From a virus, in the IMG/VR virus record IMGVR_UViG_3300030451_007093, positions 1 to 21,186 of that record: a DNA stretch of 21,186 nucleotides. The stretch is one strand, 5' to 3'. This document shows positions 8,551 to 16,293 of this stretch, piece by piece. The first letter of the stretch is position 1. Each line of letters opens with the position of its first letter. The notes below the pieces were generated by a model. That model was not told the DNA's origin. It saw only the letters and a list, made by a program, of their open reading frames with translations, and did not search any database. Both the position numbers and the translations under genes were made by a program.

Positions 8551-9576
8551 TCAAGTTAAATGAGCAGGACAACCCTCATAATATTTTATTTCATATGTAA
8601 AATTTTCAGGTAATGATTTTTCATCAAAATCTTCTTCAAAAACAGATGAATGTAGATCGCCTTTTTCATCAAACACTTTGTAATAGAAAAAATCAAACTT
8701 CATAGGGCAATGCCATTTTGGATCGCCATCAATTTTTAATTCACCTTTTTTTGTAGCAAAGCCACATAAAAGTTTGCCGCTAAATGAACCATCACTTGGA
8801 AAACCTTTATAGGCTGCATAATTGCTTTTGGCATCTTTTATAGTAAAATTATCTAAATATCTCTGTATTTCAGATAGTTGTAGCTCAAATCCATGTAATT
8901 CATCATTATCTAATGGTTTCATTTTTACAAGACCAGAATTATTAGAATTTTCATCTAAATCGAACTTTAAAAACAAAAATTCACTAACTCTTGTAGAGTA
9001 CTCAGGAAACATTTTTTTTACAGCCAAACTGTACATTAGATCTTGGAGATTATCAGTATAATCTTTACCTTTAAAAACTGATTTACTTGTTTTAAAGTCT
9101 CTTATAATAGCAAATTTTTTTCTTTTATATAAAAACAGTTTGTCTATGAAGCCTCTTATTTTATATTTTATATCGCCATTATTTTCTACGATTAAAAAAT
9201 CTTTTTCAGAATAATCTTCAGTAGGTTTACCTAGATCTTTACCAAAAAAATCATAAGTTAAGCCATTAAATATCATCTCCTTCATTAACTGCACGTTTTC
9301 CTCGTCAGAAACACCCTCTCTAACGGCATGTTTTAGTATTAGTTTTTTTATTGATGGGACAGAAAAAACATCTTGCGTTTTTATAATTTTATTAAAATAT
9401 TTTTTTCTTTTAGGTAATCCTAAAACCTCAAATATTAAATGGCAAATAGACCCTCTTTTTGCACCATCATTACTTTTATCTGGTAAATTTAATTTATATT
9501 TACACCAGTAAAGCCAAGAGCACGATTCAGCCGTTTTAATTCTGCTGGCAGATAAAGGTGTCTCAGGAATGTTCAT
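8551..9576 (-). CDS. PD-(D/E)XK nuclease, RecB/Cas4-like
   Basis: The 341-residue protein opens with SASRIKTAESCSWLYWCKY, the helix typical of RecB/AddB/Cas4 nucleases. GSICHLIFE follows with the motif I histidine H46. GFIDKLF supplies D145, RDFKTSK supplies D160 and K162, and QDLMYSLA gives the Q178/Y182 pair of motif QxxxY, so the active site looks complete. C19 and C25 near the N-terminus and C271, C290 and C336 late in the chain could support a metal or iron-sulfur site, although the spacing is not the classical Cas4 pattern. It overlaps the primase by 14 bases and ends just before the PHP gene. This suggests a role in replication or recombination, such as end resection or processing of forks, rather than CRISPR adaptation; no CRISPR array or other cas gene is present. 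Confidence 0.85.
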   Translation of the reverse strand: MNIPETPLSASRIKTAESCSWLYWCKYKLNLPDKSNDGAKRGSICHLIFEVLGLPKRKKYFNKIIKTQDVFSVPSIKKLILKHAVREGVSDEENVQLMKEMIFNGLTYDFFGKDLGKPTEDYSEKDFLIVENNGDIKYKIRGFIDKLFLYKRKKFAIIRDFKTSKSVFKGKDYTDNLQDLMYSLAVKKMFPEYSTRVSEFLFLKFDLDENSNNSGLVKMKPLDNDELHGFELQLSEIQRYLDNFTIKDAKSNYAAYKGFPSDGSFSGKLLCGFATKKGELKIDGDPKWHCPMKFDFFYYKVFDEKGDLHSSVFEEDFDEKSLPENFTYEIKYYEGCPAHLT

Positions 9577-10636
9577 TGCTTAACACTAACGAAGTTTTTA
9601 TTTCATTCTTAGTGAAGCATGAATTGTTCTTATCTATAAATTCTAAGATTTTTTGAAATTGTTTAGGTTGGTCTACGCTATCATAGTACCAATTTTTAAG
9701 TTCAAAATCGTCTAAATTAGCATCACCAAAATCATTATAAGGTTTTGGCGGCATTTTTATACTTAAATTTTGTAAATCGAAGTATTTCGATAATTTTAAA
9801 TAATTTTTAACAGCTGCAATATGTCCTCTATTTTGCGAACTATGGTCATCATTATTAGTACAAATATAGATATTGTTGACACACTTACTGCTAAGAAAAT
9901 TAATAATATTGTTGTTAACGCATAAGCCAAATATGACAAGCACGTTCTTAATATTTTGTTCATAAAGGGCAAGGGCATCTCCTATACTTTCTACTAGTAT
10001 TACTGTTTTATTTTGTTCTATAGCTTGGTTAACACCTGTTTTTACATTAAATGCAGGATAAACCCAGTTGTTTCTTCTGCCTATATGCTTCCATTTTGGA
10101 TAATTATTGTTATTATCAACTTTTCTACCAGAAAATCCTATAATTTGTTCATGCTCATTATATATCGGAAAAACCATTCTTCGATACATTTTTCCTACGC
10201 CAGCTAAACCAACATCAAAAAGCTTTTGGGTCTCCTCAGATATGTTCCTATCATTATAAAATTTATAATTAGGAAATAATTTGTCTAGAGATTTTGCAGG
10301 GTAAACTTTTTCCATTTCAATAGTCTGCTTTTTTACATATTGTTCTACAGTGCCAGACTTAATTTTTGAAATAATTGAACTATAATCCTCGTTTTTTAAT
10401 GATGCGGTAGCCCTAACAAGTGACTCAAAGGGTTGAGAGCCTTTGTTTTGAACAAAATCCATCCAAACGCCTGTATTTTTATATATTTTTACAGCTGTTT
10501 TGTTATCGCCATTTCTATACAAAGCTTGAGTTCTCCAGTGATCTCCACAATCTATGAGATTGTAACCTAAAGACTCTAAGGTTTGTTGAAAATCATCCGA
10601 GCTGATCGAAGTCTGGTATTTCTTGTTGCTGTCCAT
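9563..10636 (-). CDS. DnaG-like TOPRIM DNA primase with degenerate zinc-binding domain
   Basis: The 357-residue protein has a primase-type N-terminal domain (about 10-80) with the conserved flow of a zinc-binding domain, including KIYKNTGVWMDF. The expected Cys/His ligands are replaced by ALYR and FVQN. A middle RNA-polymerase-like region follows with GFSGRKV (167-173), then KWKHIGRRNNWVYPAFN. The TOPRIM core has E216 and D220 in VILVESIGDALAL and an acidic pair D263/D264 in NNDDHSSQNRG. It should make RNA primers for the neighbouring helicase and polymerase. Its ATG lies 44 bases inside the 3' end of the helicase gene, the longest overlap in the window, and no later Met is available before residue 59. 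No C-terminal helicase domain is present, so primase and helicase are separate, as in bacteria. Confidence 0.87.
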   Translation of the reverse strand: MDSNKKYQTSISSDDFQQTLESLGYNLIDCGDHWRTQALYRNGDNKTAVKIYKNTGVWMDFVQNKGSQPFESLVRATASLKNEDYSSIISKIKSGTVEQYVKKQTIEMEKVYPAKSLDKLFPNYKFYNDRNISEETQKLFDVGLAGVGKMYRRMVFPIYNEHEQIIGFSGRKVDNNNNYPKWKHIGRRNNWVYPAFNVKTGVNQAIEQNKTVILVESIGDALALYEQNIKNVLVIFGLCVNNNIINFLSSKCVNNIYICTNNDDHSSQNRGHIAAVKNYLKLSKYFDLQNLSIKMPPKPYNDFGDANLDDFELKNWYYDSVDQPKQFQKILEFIDKNNSCFTKNEIKTSLVLSNEHS

Positions 10637-12113
10637 CTGTATTTAACTCAATGTCACCATTTAATACACGAGCTATATCTCTCAAATCGCCCCTCTCAGT
10701 AATATTAAAATTATTAAAATCTAAATTAATTGAATTTTTTCTCAAGGTATCTCCAACTCTAACAGGTTCTATAGCGCCAGCTATATCGTTTCCTAAATGT
10801 CTAGATTTTACATTTATAAGCTTATGTGTGCCAAAAGACGCACCCTCCCTCTCTATTTCATCAGCAGTTTTATTTCTTAATATAAACATGTGAGAACAGA
10901 ACTGTGTGATCCTGTCAGATAATGAAACAACTGATTCATCGTCTACTATTGTATCTGAATTTCGGTTATTCGTTATGCCATACCTATTTGATTGAACTGA
11001 GGTAATCATAGGAATAATCGGCTCGCCATCATACAAAATTTCTTTCTGAACGCATTTTTTAAATTTATCAACCATCTCTCCAACAATTTGCCACTCAGAT
11101 TTATTCATCATGGATTCAGAGGTTGTTTTAATATAATCAAAAGAAAAAATCATCTGATTGCCTCTGCCGACTTTAGAGTAATAAAATCTTTTTAAAGTAT
11201 TTATCATTGAGTCTACGTCCATACCCCCCACATTATAATAGTAAAATTTTAAATCTTTTACTTTAGCCCAAACTGATCTAACTTTATCTACAACTGTTTT
11301 ACCCGCCTGTCTCCACTTACCACTCTCTAATAAATGCATGGGTATGTTTGAGAGAGCAGAGCACTGTCTCATAATAAGCTCCTCTTTGCTCATCTCTCCG
11401 TTATCAAAATGCAAGACAGGAACATTATATTTTAGACTAACTTTAGTGCAATAATCCATACAAAACTGAGTTTTACCAACTCCAGATCTAGCGACAACAA
11501 CAGTTATATTTCCAGGTCTTAATAAAGATCCATATATACTATTGATTTTGTCATGAGGGCCAAACATACCGAACTCAGTAACAGGATTGTTGCCTCTATG
11601 CTCAATAATACTTTCCATGTCATCATATATGTTAACAGGAATGTCATTGCCAATCTCATATAAATTTATTTTTGAATTGTAAATTTTATCTGCGGCTTCG
11701 ATAATATCGGCATAAGATGTCTCAGGAGACATGCCTTTCATCTTTTTGGCTATAGTATTAGATGATTTAAGGATCTCGCGCCTAATTGAATACTTTTTAA
11801 GTTCTTTAGCGGTTTTTATTGTGTTGCCAGACGGAACTTTTCGCAAGCATAAAGATTTTATATAGTCTGATGGATTTAGATTATCCTCAAATGATATACC
11901 TACCTCGTTAACTCTTTGAGCTATAATAATCTCATCGACATCCTCACCAGCATTTACAGCTTGCTCTATGATTCTAAATATAGTGCTATTTAAAGATGAC
12001 TGCTCAGAGTAAAAATCAGAAACACTTATGAAGTTGCATATTTCTGTTAAAGCTTGAGGCTCTTTTAACAAACCTGCTAAAAGCTGTTTTTCTAATTCGT
12101 AAGAGTATATCAT
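10593..12113 (-). CDS. dnaB-like: DnaB-type replicative DNA helicase
   Basis: The 506-residue protein has an N-terminal DnaB-like helical domain starting YSYELEKQLLAGLL, a linker helix region (about 100-150), and a RecA-type motor. Walker A is ARSGVGKT (208-215), the catalytic glutamate is E240 in FDNGEMS, Walker B is IFSFDYI with D326, and the H4-type motif SVQSNR (372-377) gives Q374. The C-terminal part carries the regular SDRITQFCSHMFILRN and RHLGND stretches of DnaB-like helicases. It would unwind DNA as a hexameric ring ahead of the phage replicase. The start ATG overlaps the stop of the 81-residue unknown as ATGA. No helicase-loader gene was recognised nearby; the two small unknown genes upstream are candidates only by position. 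Confidence 0.93.
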   Translation of the reverse strand: MIYSYELEKQLLAGLLKEPQALTEICNFISVSDFYSEQSSLNSTIFRIIEQAVNAGEDVDEIIIAQRVNEVGISFEDNLNPSDYIKSLCLRKVPSGNTIKTAKELKKYSIRREILKSSNTIAKKMKGMSPETSYADIIEAADKIYNSKINLYEIGNDIPVNIYDDMESIIEHRGNNPVTEFGMFGPHDKINSIYGSLLRPGNITVVVARSGVGKTQFCMDYCTKVSLKYNVPVLHFDNGEMSKEELIMRQCSALSNIPMHLLESGKWRQAGKTVVDKVRSVWAKVKDLKFYYYNVGGMDVDSMINTLKRFYYSKVGRGNQMIFSFDYIKTTSESMMNKSEWQIVGEMVDKFKKCVQKEILYDGEPIIPMITSVQSNRYGITNNRNSDTIVDDESVVSLSDRITQFCSHMFILRNKTADEIEREGASFGTHKLINVKSRHLGNDIAGAIEPVRVGDTLRKNSINLDFNNFNITERGDLRDIARVLNGDIELNTDGQQQEIPDFDQLG

Positions 12114-12355
12114 TCTTCGTCATCTTGAGATCGCTTTTCTACAGTAGAACTATCAAGAAAGTCTTGCAAGCATTTACTTAGCGCAAGCTCAGTCATTGCA
12201 CAATCAAACTTTCTGTAAATCAAAGGTTTACCATTTTCAGATGAAACAGCCATTATAATTCCTTTATATTTATCTGCGCCACCTGAAAGCTCATATAGCT
12301 TATCAACCATCTCGCTTGGTATATGGAAATCACTTTCCTCATCTTCAATGTTCAT
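12110..12355 (-). CDS. Small acidic protein of unknown function in the replication operon
   Basis: The 81-residue product is not recognised. It is acidic at both ends (MNIEDEESD and a C-terminal SQDDEE). The middle contains GGADKYKGIIMAVSSENGKPLIYRKFD, which reads as a short beta-rich unit, followed by a helix-like segment (MTELALSKCLQDFLDSS). There is no signal peptide or membrane segment. ATGA overlaps link it to the nuclease upstream and the helicase downstream, so it is translated in step with them. An accessory role in replication, such as helicase loading, is possible from position alone. Coding potential is supported by tight packing and the absence of any competing frame. Confidence 0.65.
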   Translation of the reverse strand: MNIEDEESDFHIPSEMVDKLYELSGGADKYKGIIMAVSSENGKPLIYRKFDCAMTELALSKCLQDFLDSSTVEKRSQDDEE

Positions 12356-12759
12356 AGGTATATATCTTGATTTTTAAATAATGATGCCTGTATCTCATCT
12401 TGAGGATAAACCTCTGCTAACTTTATGCCATTCGCTTGACAGAAATCAAGTTTCTTTTCATCTCTTTTTAACTGATCAGAATATTTAAAGTGATTTTTAT
12501 GGAAGAATTTTACATACTTTGTATGTTGCGCCCCTTGAACTTCAACAGCAATTTTTTTATTGGCGTTATAAAAATCTAAAGTTAATCTAGTCCCTACAAC
12601 TCTGAACTCCTCAAAAACAATATCGTTCTGCCAATATTCAAAAAGAAATTTTTTAACCTTTGTTTGAAATTTGCTACGACTAGGTTTATGCCAATCTATT
12701 AAATATTTTTTTGCGTTTTTAAGATTTCTTTGTTTACCATATTGATCAACAAACTTCAT
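12352..12759 (-). CDS. PD-(D/E)XK endonuclease of the Vsr/DUF559 type
   Basis: The 135-residue protein has the layout of small very-short-patch-repair/DUF559 nucleases: a helix with QTKVKKFLFEYW, a candidate acidic residue at E50/E51, LTLDFYNANKKIAVEVQG with D62, E73 and Q75 (ExQ in place of ExK), H79 shortly after, then a helix QLKRDEKKLDFCQANGIKLAEV typical of the family's end. It lies between the RecA-like gene and the helicase with ATGA overlaps on both sides. This suggests a recombination or repair role; Holliday-junction or branch cleavage would be a natural partner activity for RecA, but specificity cannot be read from the sequence. Mismatch repair or host DNA degradation are alternatives. 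Confidence 0.72.
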   Translation of the reverse strand: MKFVDQYGKQRNLKNAKKYLIDWHKPSRSKFQTKVKKFLFEYWQNDIVFEEFRVVGTRLTLDFYNANKKIAVEVQGAQHTKYVKFFHKNHFKYSDQLKRDEKKLDFCQANGIKLAEVYPQDEIQASLFKNQDIYL

Positions 12760-13865
12760 GAGGTTATTTGCTGTTTGAAGTAATCAATTAAAAATTTGCA
12801 AAGTTTTTCATCTTCATCAAGGATTTTAAATAAATTGTTATCTCCTTGAACTTGCTCAGGAAACTCTAATTTATTATCATTTAATAAATCTTTGAAATCG
12901 TCTGTAGGTTTGATCCAAGATCCTTTTTTTTCTACAAAGTCCCAAGCATAAAGTAAATCAACTACCTCTTTTTCAATCCATATAGAGTTGCCCCCAGATC
13001 TATTGTACCTAACAGGATAAGTTAAAGTGACATTTGATTTTTCATTAGGAGATTTAGCTATTAAAACCTTTGCAAAATGACCAATGATTGGGTTTTTTTT
13101 CTCATCAATAGTTTTTAAACTTGGGTTCTGAAGAATCAAGTCGGCTTTATACCTAGGTTGAAACTGTATGCAAGTATTAGCATAATGCTGTAAAGCATAT
13201 CCACCTGTAGCTACAGATTGTCTAGGCGGCTCTTTAGAATATTGATCTCTCATTTCTGATCTTACCTGACTAATAAAAATAGCCATGTGACCTCTCTTGC
13301 CTAAAGCTATACTAGTTTGAGCACACCACCTAGCTGCAATAGACGCTCCAGAGGCTATTTTAGCAAACTCTTCAAAACCTTTAGATGCGTCATTTTTCGC
13401 TGTTAATCCATCAACAGAATCTAATATAAAACAATATTTTTGTGGGTTTTTTACATTATCTATAAGTTGCTTGATGCAAGTCATAGCTGTTTCATATATA
13501 TTGGTTTCTAACACAAAACAAGTGCCATCCTCCCATTCATCAGCTGACCAAACAAACTTTACACCTGATCTTTCTCTTATTTCTGGAGCGAGTCTACCTT
13601 CAGCTTTGATATACAAACCTCTTGGTTTCTCTACAGTGTTTAAAAAATTCTTCATTACTTCCAAAGCTTCAGAGGTTTTACCTCCCTCAGTCAGCCCAGT
13701 AAAGCGATGTAATCCAGGTCCAAAGCCTCCATTCATACAAAGGTCAAACTGCAAAGATCCACTAGAGACTTTGTAATCGCACTCTTTTTCAAAGTTATAA
13801 TGATCGCTTTTGTTTGATTTCAAAAAATTGCCAAGAAGTTCATTTGGGTCTGGTCCGTCACTCAT
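12756..13865 (-). CDS. recA-like: RecA-like recombinase
   Basis: The 369-residue protein matches RecA in order. Walker A is GLTEGGKT (57-64), the catalytic glutamate is E89 in KAEGR, and Walker B is CFILDSVDGL with D149. SGASIAARWCAQ precedes loop L1. IFISQVRSEMRD (residues 197-207, with Q200) leads to loop L2, and TGGYALQHYA (220-229) matches the RecA GGNALKFYA helix. It would form filaments on single-stranded DNA and drive strand exchange, in phages usually for recombination-dependent replication and repair. The N-terminal helix is short compared with cellular RecA, and the C-terminus is acidic and then basic. It overlaps the unknown gene upstream by 8 bases and the nuclease downstream by 4. 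Relation to T4-type UvsX versus cellular RecA would need a tree. Confidence 0.92.
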   Translation of the reverse strand: MSDGPDPNELLGNFLKSNKSDHYNFEKECDYKVSSGSLQFDLCMNGGFGPGLHRFTGLTEGGKTSEALEVMKNFLNTVEKPRGLYIKAEGRLAPEIRERSGVKFVWSADEWEDGTCFVLETNIYETAMTCIKQLIDNVKNPQKYCFILDSVDGLTAKNDASKGFEEFAKIASGASIAARWCAQTSIALGKRGHMAIFISQVRSEMRDQYSKEPPRQSVATGGYALQHYANTCIQFQPRYKADLILQNPSLKTIDEKKNPIIGHFAKVLIAKSPNEKSNVTLTYPVRYNRSGGNSIWIEKEVVDLLYAWDFVEKKGSWIKPTDDFKDLLNDNKLEFPEQVQGDNNLFKILDEDEKLCKFLIDYFKQQITS

Positions 13866-14205
13866 TTAAAAAATCTCTAATTGTTTTTTTATTAGGTTTG
13901 ATTTTGGCATCCTTGCCAAACTTATCGCCGATATTATACCGTGGGTATTTTGAAAAGTCCACTTTAAAATTAAATGCTCTAAACTTTTCATCTAATTTAT
14001 CTGTCAGCTTTGGGCTAATCAAGTAAGTTAATGAATCAAACTTTTTTGGAAAAGAAACAATACTCATAAATTCTTGTGAGTACTTAGAACATAAATCGTT
14101 CAAAAGCTTCATCTCGCGAGAAAAAAAAGGTCTACGACCCTTTTCTGGGATGATTAAAAGCTTTTCTAAAATTTGTCTTTTATTAAGCTTTAGTTTCTTA
14201 GCCAC
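13858..14205 (-). CDS. Small basic protein of unknown function preceding recA-like gene
   Basis: The 115-residue product is not recognised. It is basic, beginning with a Lys-rich helix (AKKLKLNKRQILEKLL), then EKGRRPFFSREMKLLNDLC, and later a Tyr/Lys-rich stretch with FSKYPRYNIGDKFG and a C-terminal helix TIRDFLNE. There are no membrane segments. The start is GTG, sharing one base with the TAG stop of the dehydratase gene (TAGTG), and the 3' end overlaps the RecA-like gene by 8 bases. Charge and position suggest a nucleic-acid-binding accessory of recombination or replication, but this is inference. It is the first gene of the replication block in the direction of transcription. Confidence 0.65.
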   Translation of the reverse strand: MAKKLKLNKRQILEKLLIIPEKGRRPFFSREMKLLNDLCSKYSQEFMSIVSFPKKFDSLTYLISPKLTDKLDEKFRAFNFKVDFSKYPRYNIGDKFGKDAKIKPNKKTIRDFLNE

Positions 14206-15284
14206 TAATAAGAATTTACAATTTTTAAATCATTGTCAACCATTTTTCTTACTAAGTCTACAAAAGTGCTTTTAGGCTCCCAGCCAAGCTCATTTCTAGC
14301 TCTGGTTGAATCACCAAGCAGTAAGTCAACTTCTGCTGGTCTGTAAAACTTTGGATCAACCTCCATTAATAAATCATCACCATGAAAATACTTAGTGTTT
14401 TCCTCAAATCCCTCCCATCTACACATTGATCTGTGAAATCCAGCTATATGAAACGCCTCCTCAACAAATTCTTTTATGCTATGTGTTTCATCTGAAGATA
14501 AAACATAATCGTCAGGAGTTTTTTTAGAAGTATTAGTTGAATATTGTTCTTGATTTAACATTCTCCATACACCATCCATAAAATCTTCAGTATCGCTCCA
14601 ATCTCTTCTAGACTCTACATTTCCAAGTCTCAAAGGTTCAAAATTTTTTTTATTAACGTATTCATTACTAATACGTGCAACATTTTGAGTAATCTTTCTA
14701 GTGACAAATTCCGAACCTCTACGCACACCCTCATGATTAAAAAGCCAACCTTGAATTGCATATAACCCATAAGAGTCTCGATATACTTTTACTAAGTGCC
14801 TAGCGGAACATTTTGAAGCGCCATAAGGACTTCTTGGTCTAAGTGGGTGTTCTTCATTTTGTGGTTGTGTTATGACATCGCCAAATTCCTCAGACGATCC
14901 AGCATTGTAGTATCTACATTGTGGGCAGTGCCTTTTTATGGCTTCTAATTGATGTAAAACAGACATGCAGTTTGTCACCATGTGATTTACTGGCTGTGTC
15001 CAGCTATTTCCAACAAAAGAATTTGCTGCAAAATTTATAAAGTAATGAGGTTTATGCTCAGCTATTACTTTATCTATGTTTTGAGGGTCAGTGACATCTA
15101 AGTCAATAAGAAAAAATCTTGGATGATCAAGCAAATGTGAAATATTATCGTGATTTTTAACACTTAACCGTCTAGCGCCCCCAATAATTGTGTGTTTTGT
15201 ATTTTTGAGTAAGTAATCTGTCATGAGACTACCGTCTTGCCCAGTAACCCCAGTGATAATAATTACAATATTATCTTTTTTCAT
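14205..15284 (-). CDS. gmd: GDP-mannose 4,6-dehydratase family protein
   Basis: The 359-residue protein is a typical extended short-chain dehydrogenase of the GMD family, close to the family's usual length. It has the NADP-binding GVTGQDG (12-18), FAANSFVGNSW, the catalytic triad region AGSSEEFG (128-135) with S130/S131 and E132, YGASK with Y154 and K158, and the GMD signature NHEGVRRGSEFVTRKIT (183-199). It would convert GDP-D-mannose, or a related GDP-sugar, to the 4-keto-6-deoxy form, the first step to GDP-fucose, rhamnose or perosamine. It overlaps the epimerase gene by 14 bases, so the two are probably made together. Plain GDP-mannose as substrate is assumed from the family; GMD homologues acting on GDP-heptose also exist. 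Confidence 0.94.
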   Translation of the reverse strand: MKKDNIVIIITGVTGQDGSLMTDYLLKNTKHTIIGGARRLSVKNHDNISHLLDHPRFFLIDLDVTDPQNIDKVIAEHKPHYFINFAANSFVGNSWTQPVNHMVTNCMSVLHQLEAIKRHCPQCRYYNAGSSEEFGDVITQPQNEEHPLRPRSPYGASKCSARHLVKVYRDSYGLYAIQGWLFNHEGVRRGSEFVTRKITQNVARISNEYVNKKNFEPLRLGNVESRRDWSDTEDFMDGVWRMLNQEQYSTNTSKKTPDDYVLSSDETHSIKEFVEEAFHIAGFHRSMCRWEGFEENTKYFHGDDLLMEVDPKFYRPAEVDLLLGDSTRARNELGWEPKSTFVDLVRKMVDNDLKIVNSY

Positions 15285-16293
15285 TGACTTTTTCTTCTAT
15301 CCATTGATATGTTGAAGACACCCCCTTTAGTAATGGTTTTTGTGATTCCCAGCCAATTTTTTCTTTAAAAAGTGTGTTGTCAGAATTTCTACCCTTCACT
15401 CCTAATGGGCATTTATGACCATACTTTTGCTCAAATTCTTCACCAAAAAGATTTTTAATGGATATATTTTTGCCTGATGATTTAATAGCTAGCTCTGCTA
15501 ATTCATTAATAGTAACCATTTCCTCTGAGCCAATGTTAACTGGACCAGAAAAATGATCTTGAGCCATAAACTTTTCAATAGCTTTTAAGCACTCATCAAT
15601 GTATAAAAAAGAACGAGTTTGTTTTCCATCTCCCCATACCTCAATTTCTCCCCCGTCTTCACATTCTGCTACTTTACGACACATCGCAGCTGGAGCTTTT
15701 TCTTTGCCGCCTGTCCAAGTTCCTTGAGGGCCAAAAATATTATGAAATCTGCCTATTCTAATTTTAAGGTCATAATTTCTTTGAAATGCTAAATATAATC
15801 TCTCACTAAAAAGTTTTTCCCAGCCATATTCAGAATCTGGATTTGCAGGGTACGCTGAAGACTCTTCGCAATTAGGATTATCAGGATCAAGCTGATTATG
15901 CTCTGGATACATGCATGCTGAAGATGAATAAAATATTTTGCCAACTTTTTGTTTAACCGCCTCTTTAGCTAAATGTAAATTAATCAACGCAGAATTATGC
16001 ATGACGTTAGCGTCGTTCTCTCCTGTAAATATATACCCTGCCCCGCCCATATCTGCGGCTAATTGATAAACTTCATCAAAAGAATGATTTGGGCCAAGTT
16101 CTACAACTTCAGACATTATTTTTGCATCTGTCAAATCAGCCCGAATAAATTCATCACATATCTCCGACCAATCAAAGTACTCATGATGCTTAATATCCAC
16201 CGCTCTTACCCAGTATCCTGCATTTTTAAGTTTTCTAGCTAAATGCCCACCAATAAAGCCCCCACCTCCTAAAATTAATGCTGTTTTATCCAT
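15271..16293 (-). CDS. GDP-mannose 3,5-epimerase-like NAD-dependent epimerase
   Basis: The 340-residue protein resembles plant GDP-mannose 3,5-epimerase along most of its length. Landmarks are the NAD-binding GGGGFIGG (9-16), LAADMGGAGYI (78-88), SSACMYPE with the catalytic cysteine C127, YGWEK with Y156 and K160, GRFHNIFGPQGTW (181-193), GGKEKAPAA with the second acid/base lysine K199, and GRNSDN near the C-terminus. Active-site residues known from the plant enzyme are retained. Plant enzymes turn GDP-D-mannose into GDP-L-galactose or GDP-L-gulose; some bacterial homologues act on GDP-4-keto-6-deoxy sugars. Being next to the 4,6-dehydratase, this one could epimerise that product. It follows the only sizeable gap (16294-16368). 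A GDP-fucose synthase is the alternative but fits the cysteine and lysine motifs less well. Confidence 0.87.
   Translation of the reverse strand: MDKTALILGGGGFIGGHLARKLKNAGYWVRAVDIKHHEYFDWSEICDEFIRADLTDAKIMSEVVELGPNHSFDEVYQLAADMGGAGYIFTGENDANVMHNSALINLHLAKEAVKQKVGKIFYSSSACMYPEHNQLDPDNPNCEESSAYPANPDSEYGWEKLFSERLYLAFQRNYDLKIRIGRFHNIFGPQGTWTGGKEKAPAAMCRKVAECEDGGEIEVWGDGKQTRSFLYIDECLKAIEKFMAQDHFSGPVNIGSEEMVTINELAELAIKSSGKNISIKNLFGEEFEQKYGHKCPLGVKGRNSDNTLFKEKIGWESQKPLLKGVSSTYQWIEEKVNEKR

Noticed and set aside
8551-9576. cas4 of a CRISPR-Cas system
   Set aside because: There is no CRISPR array, no other cas gene, and the cysteine spacing is not the classical Cas4 pattern. Position within replication genes explains it better.
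9796-9978. 60-residue minus-strand frame inside the primase gene
   Set aside because: It lies wholly within the primase in another frame, has a hydrophobic composition typical of frame-shifted A+T-rich coding sequence, and shows no motif.
12110-12355. Single-stranded DNA-binding protein or sliding clamp
   Set aside because: The product is too short and lacks an OB-fold pattern or clamp repeats; only the acidic tail is reminiscent of SSB.
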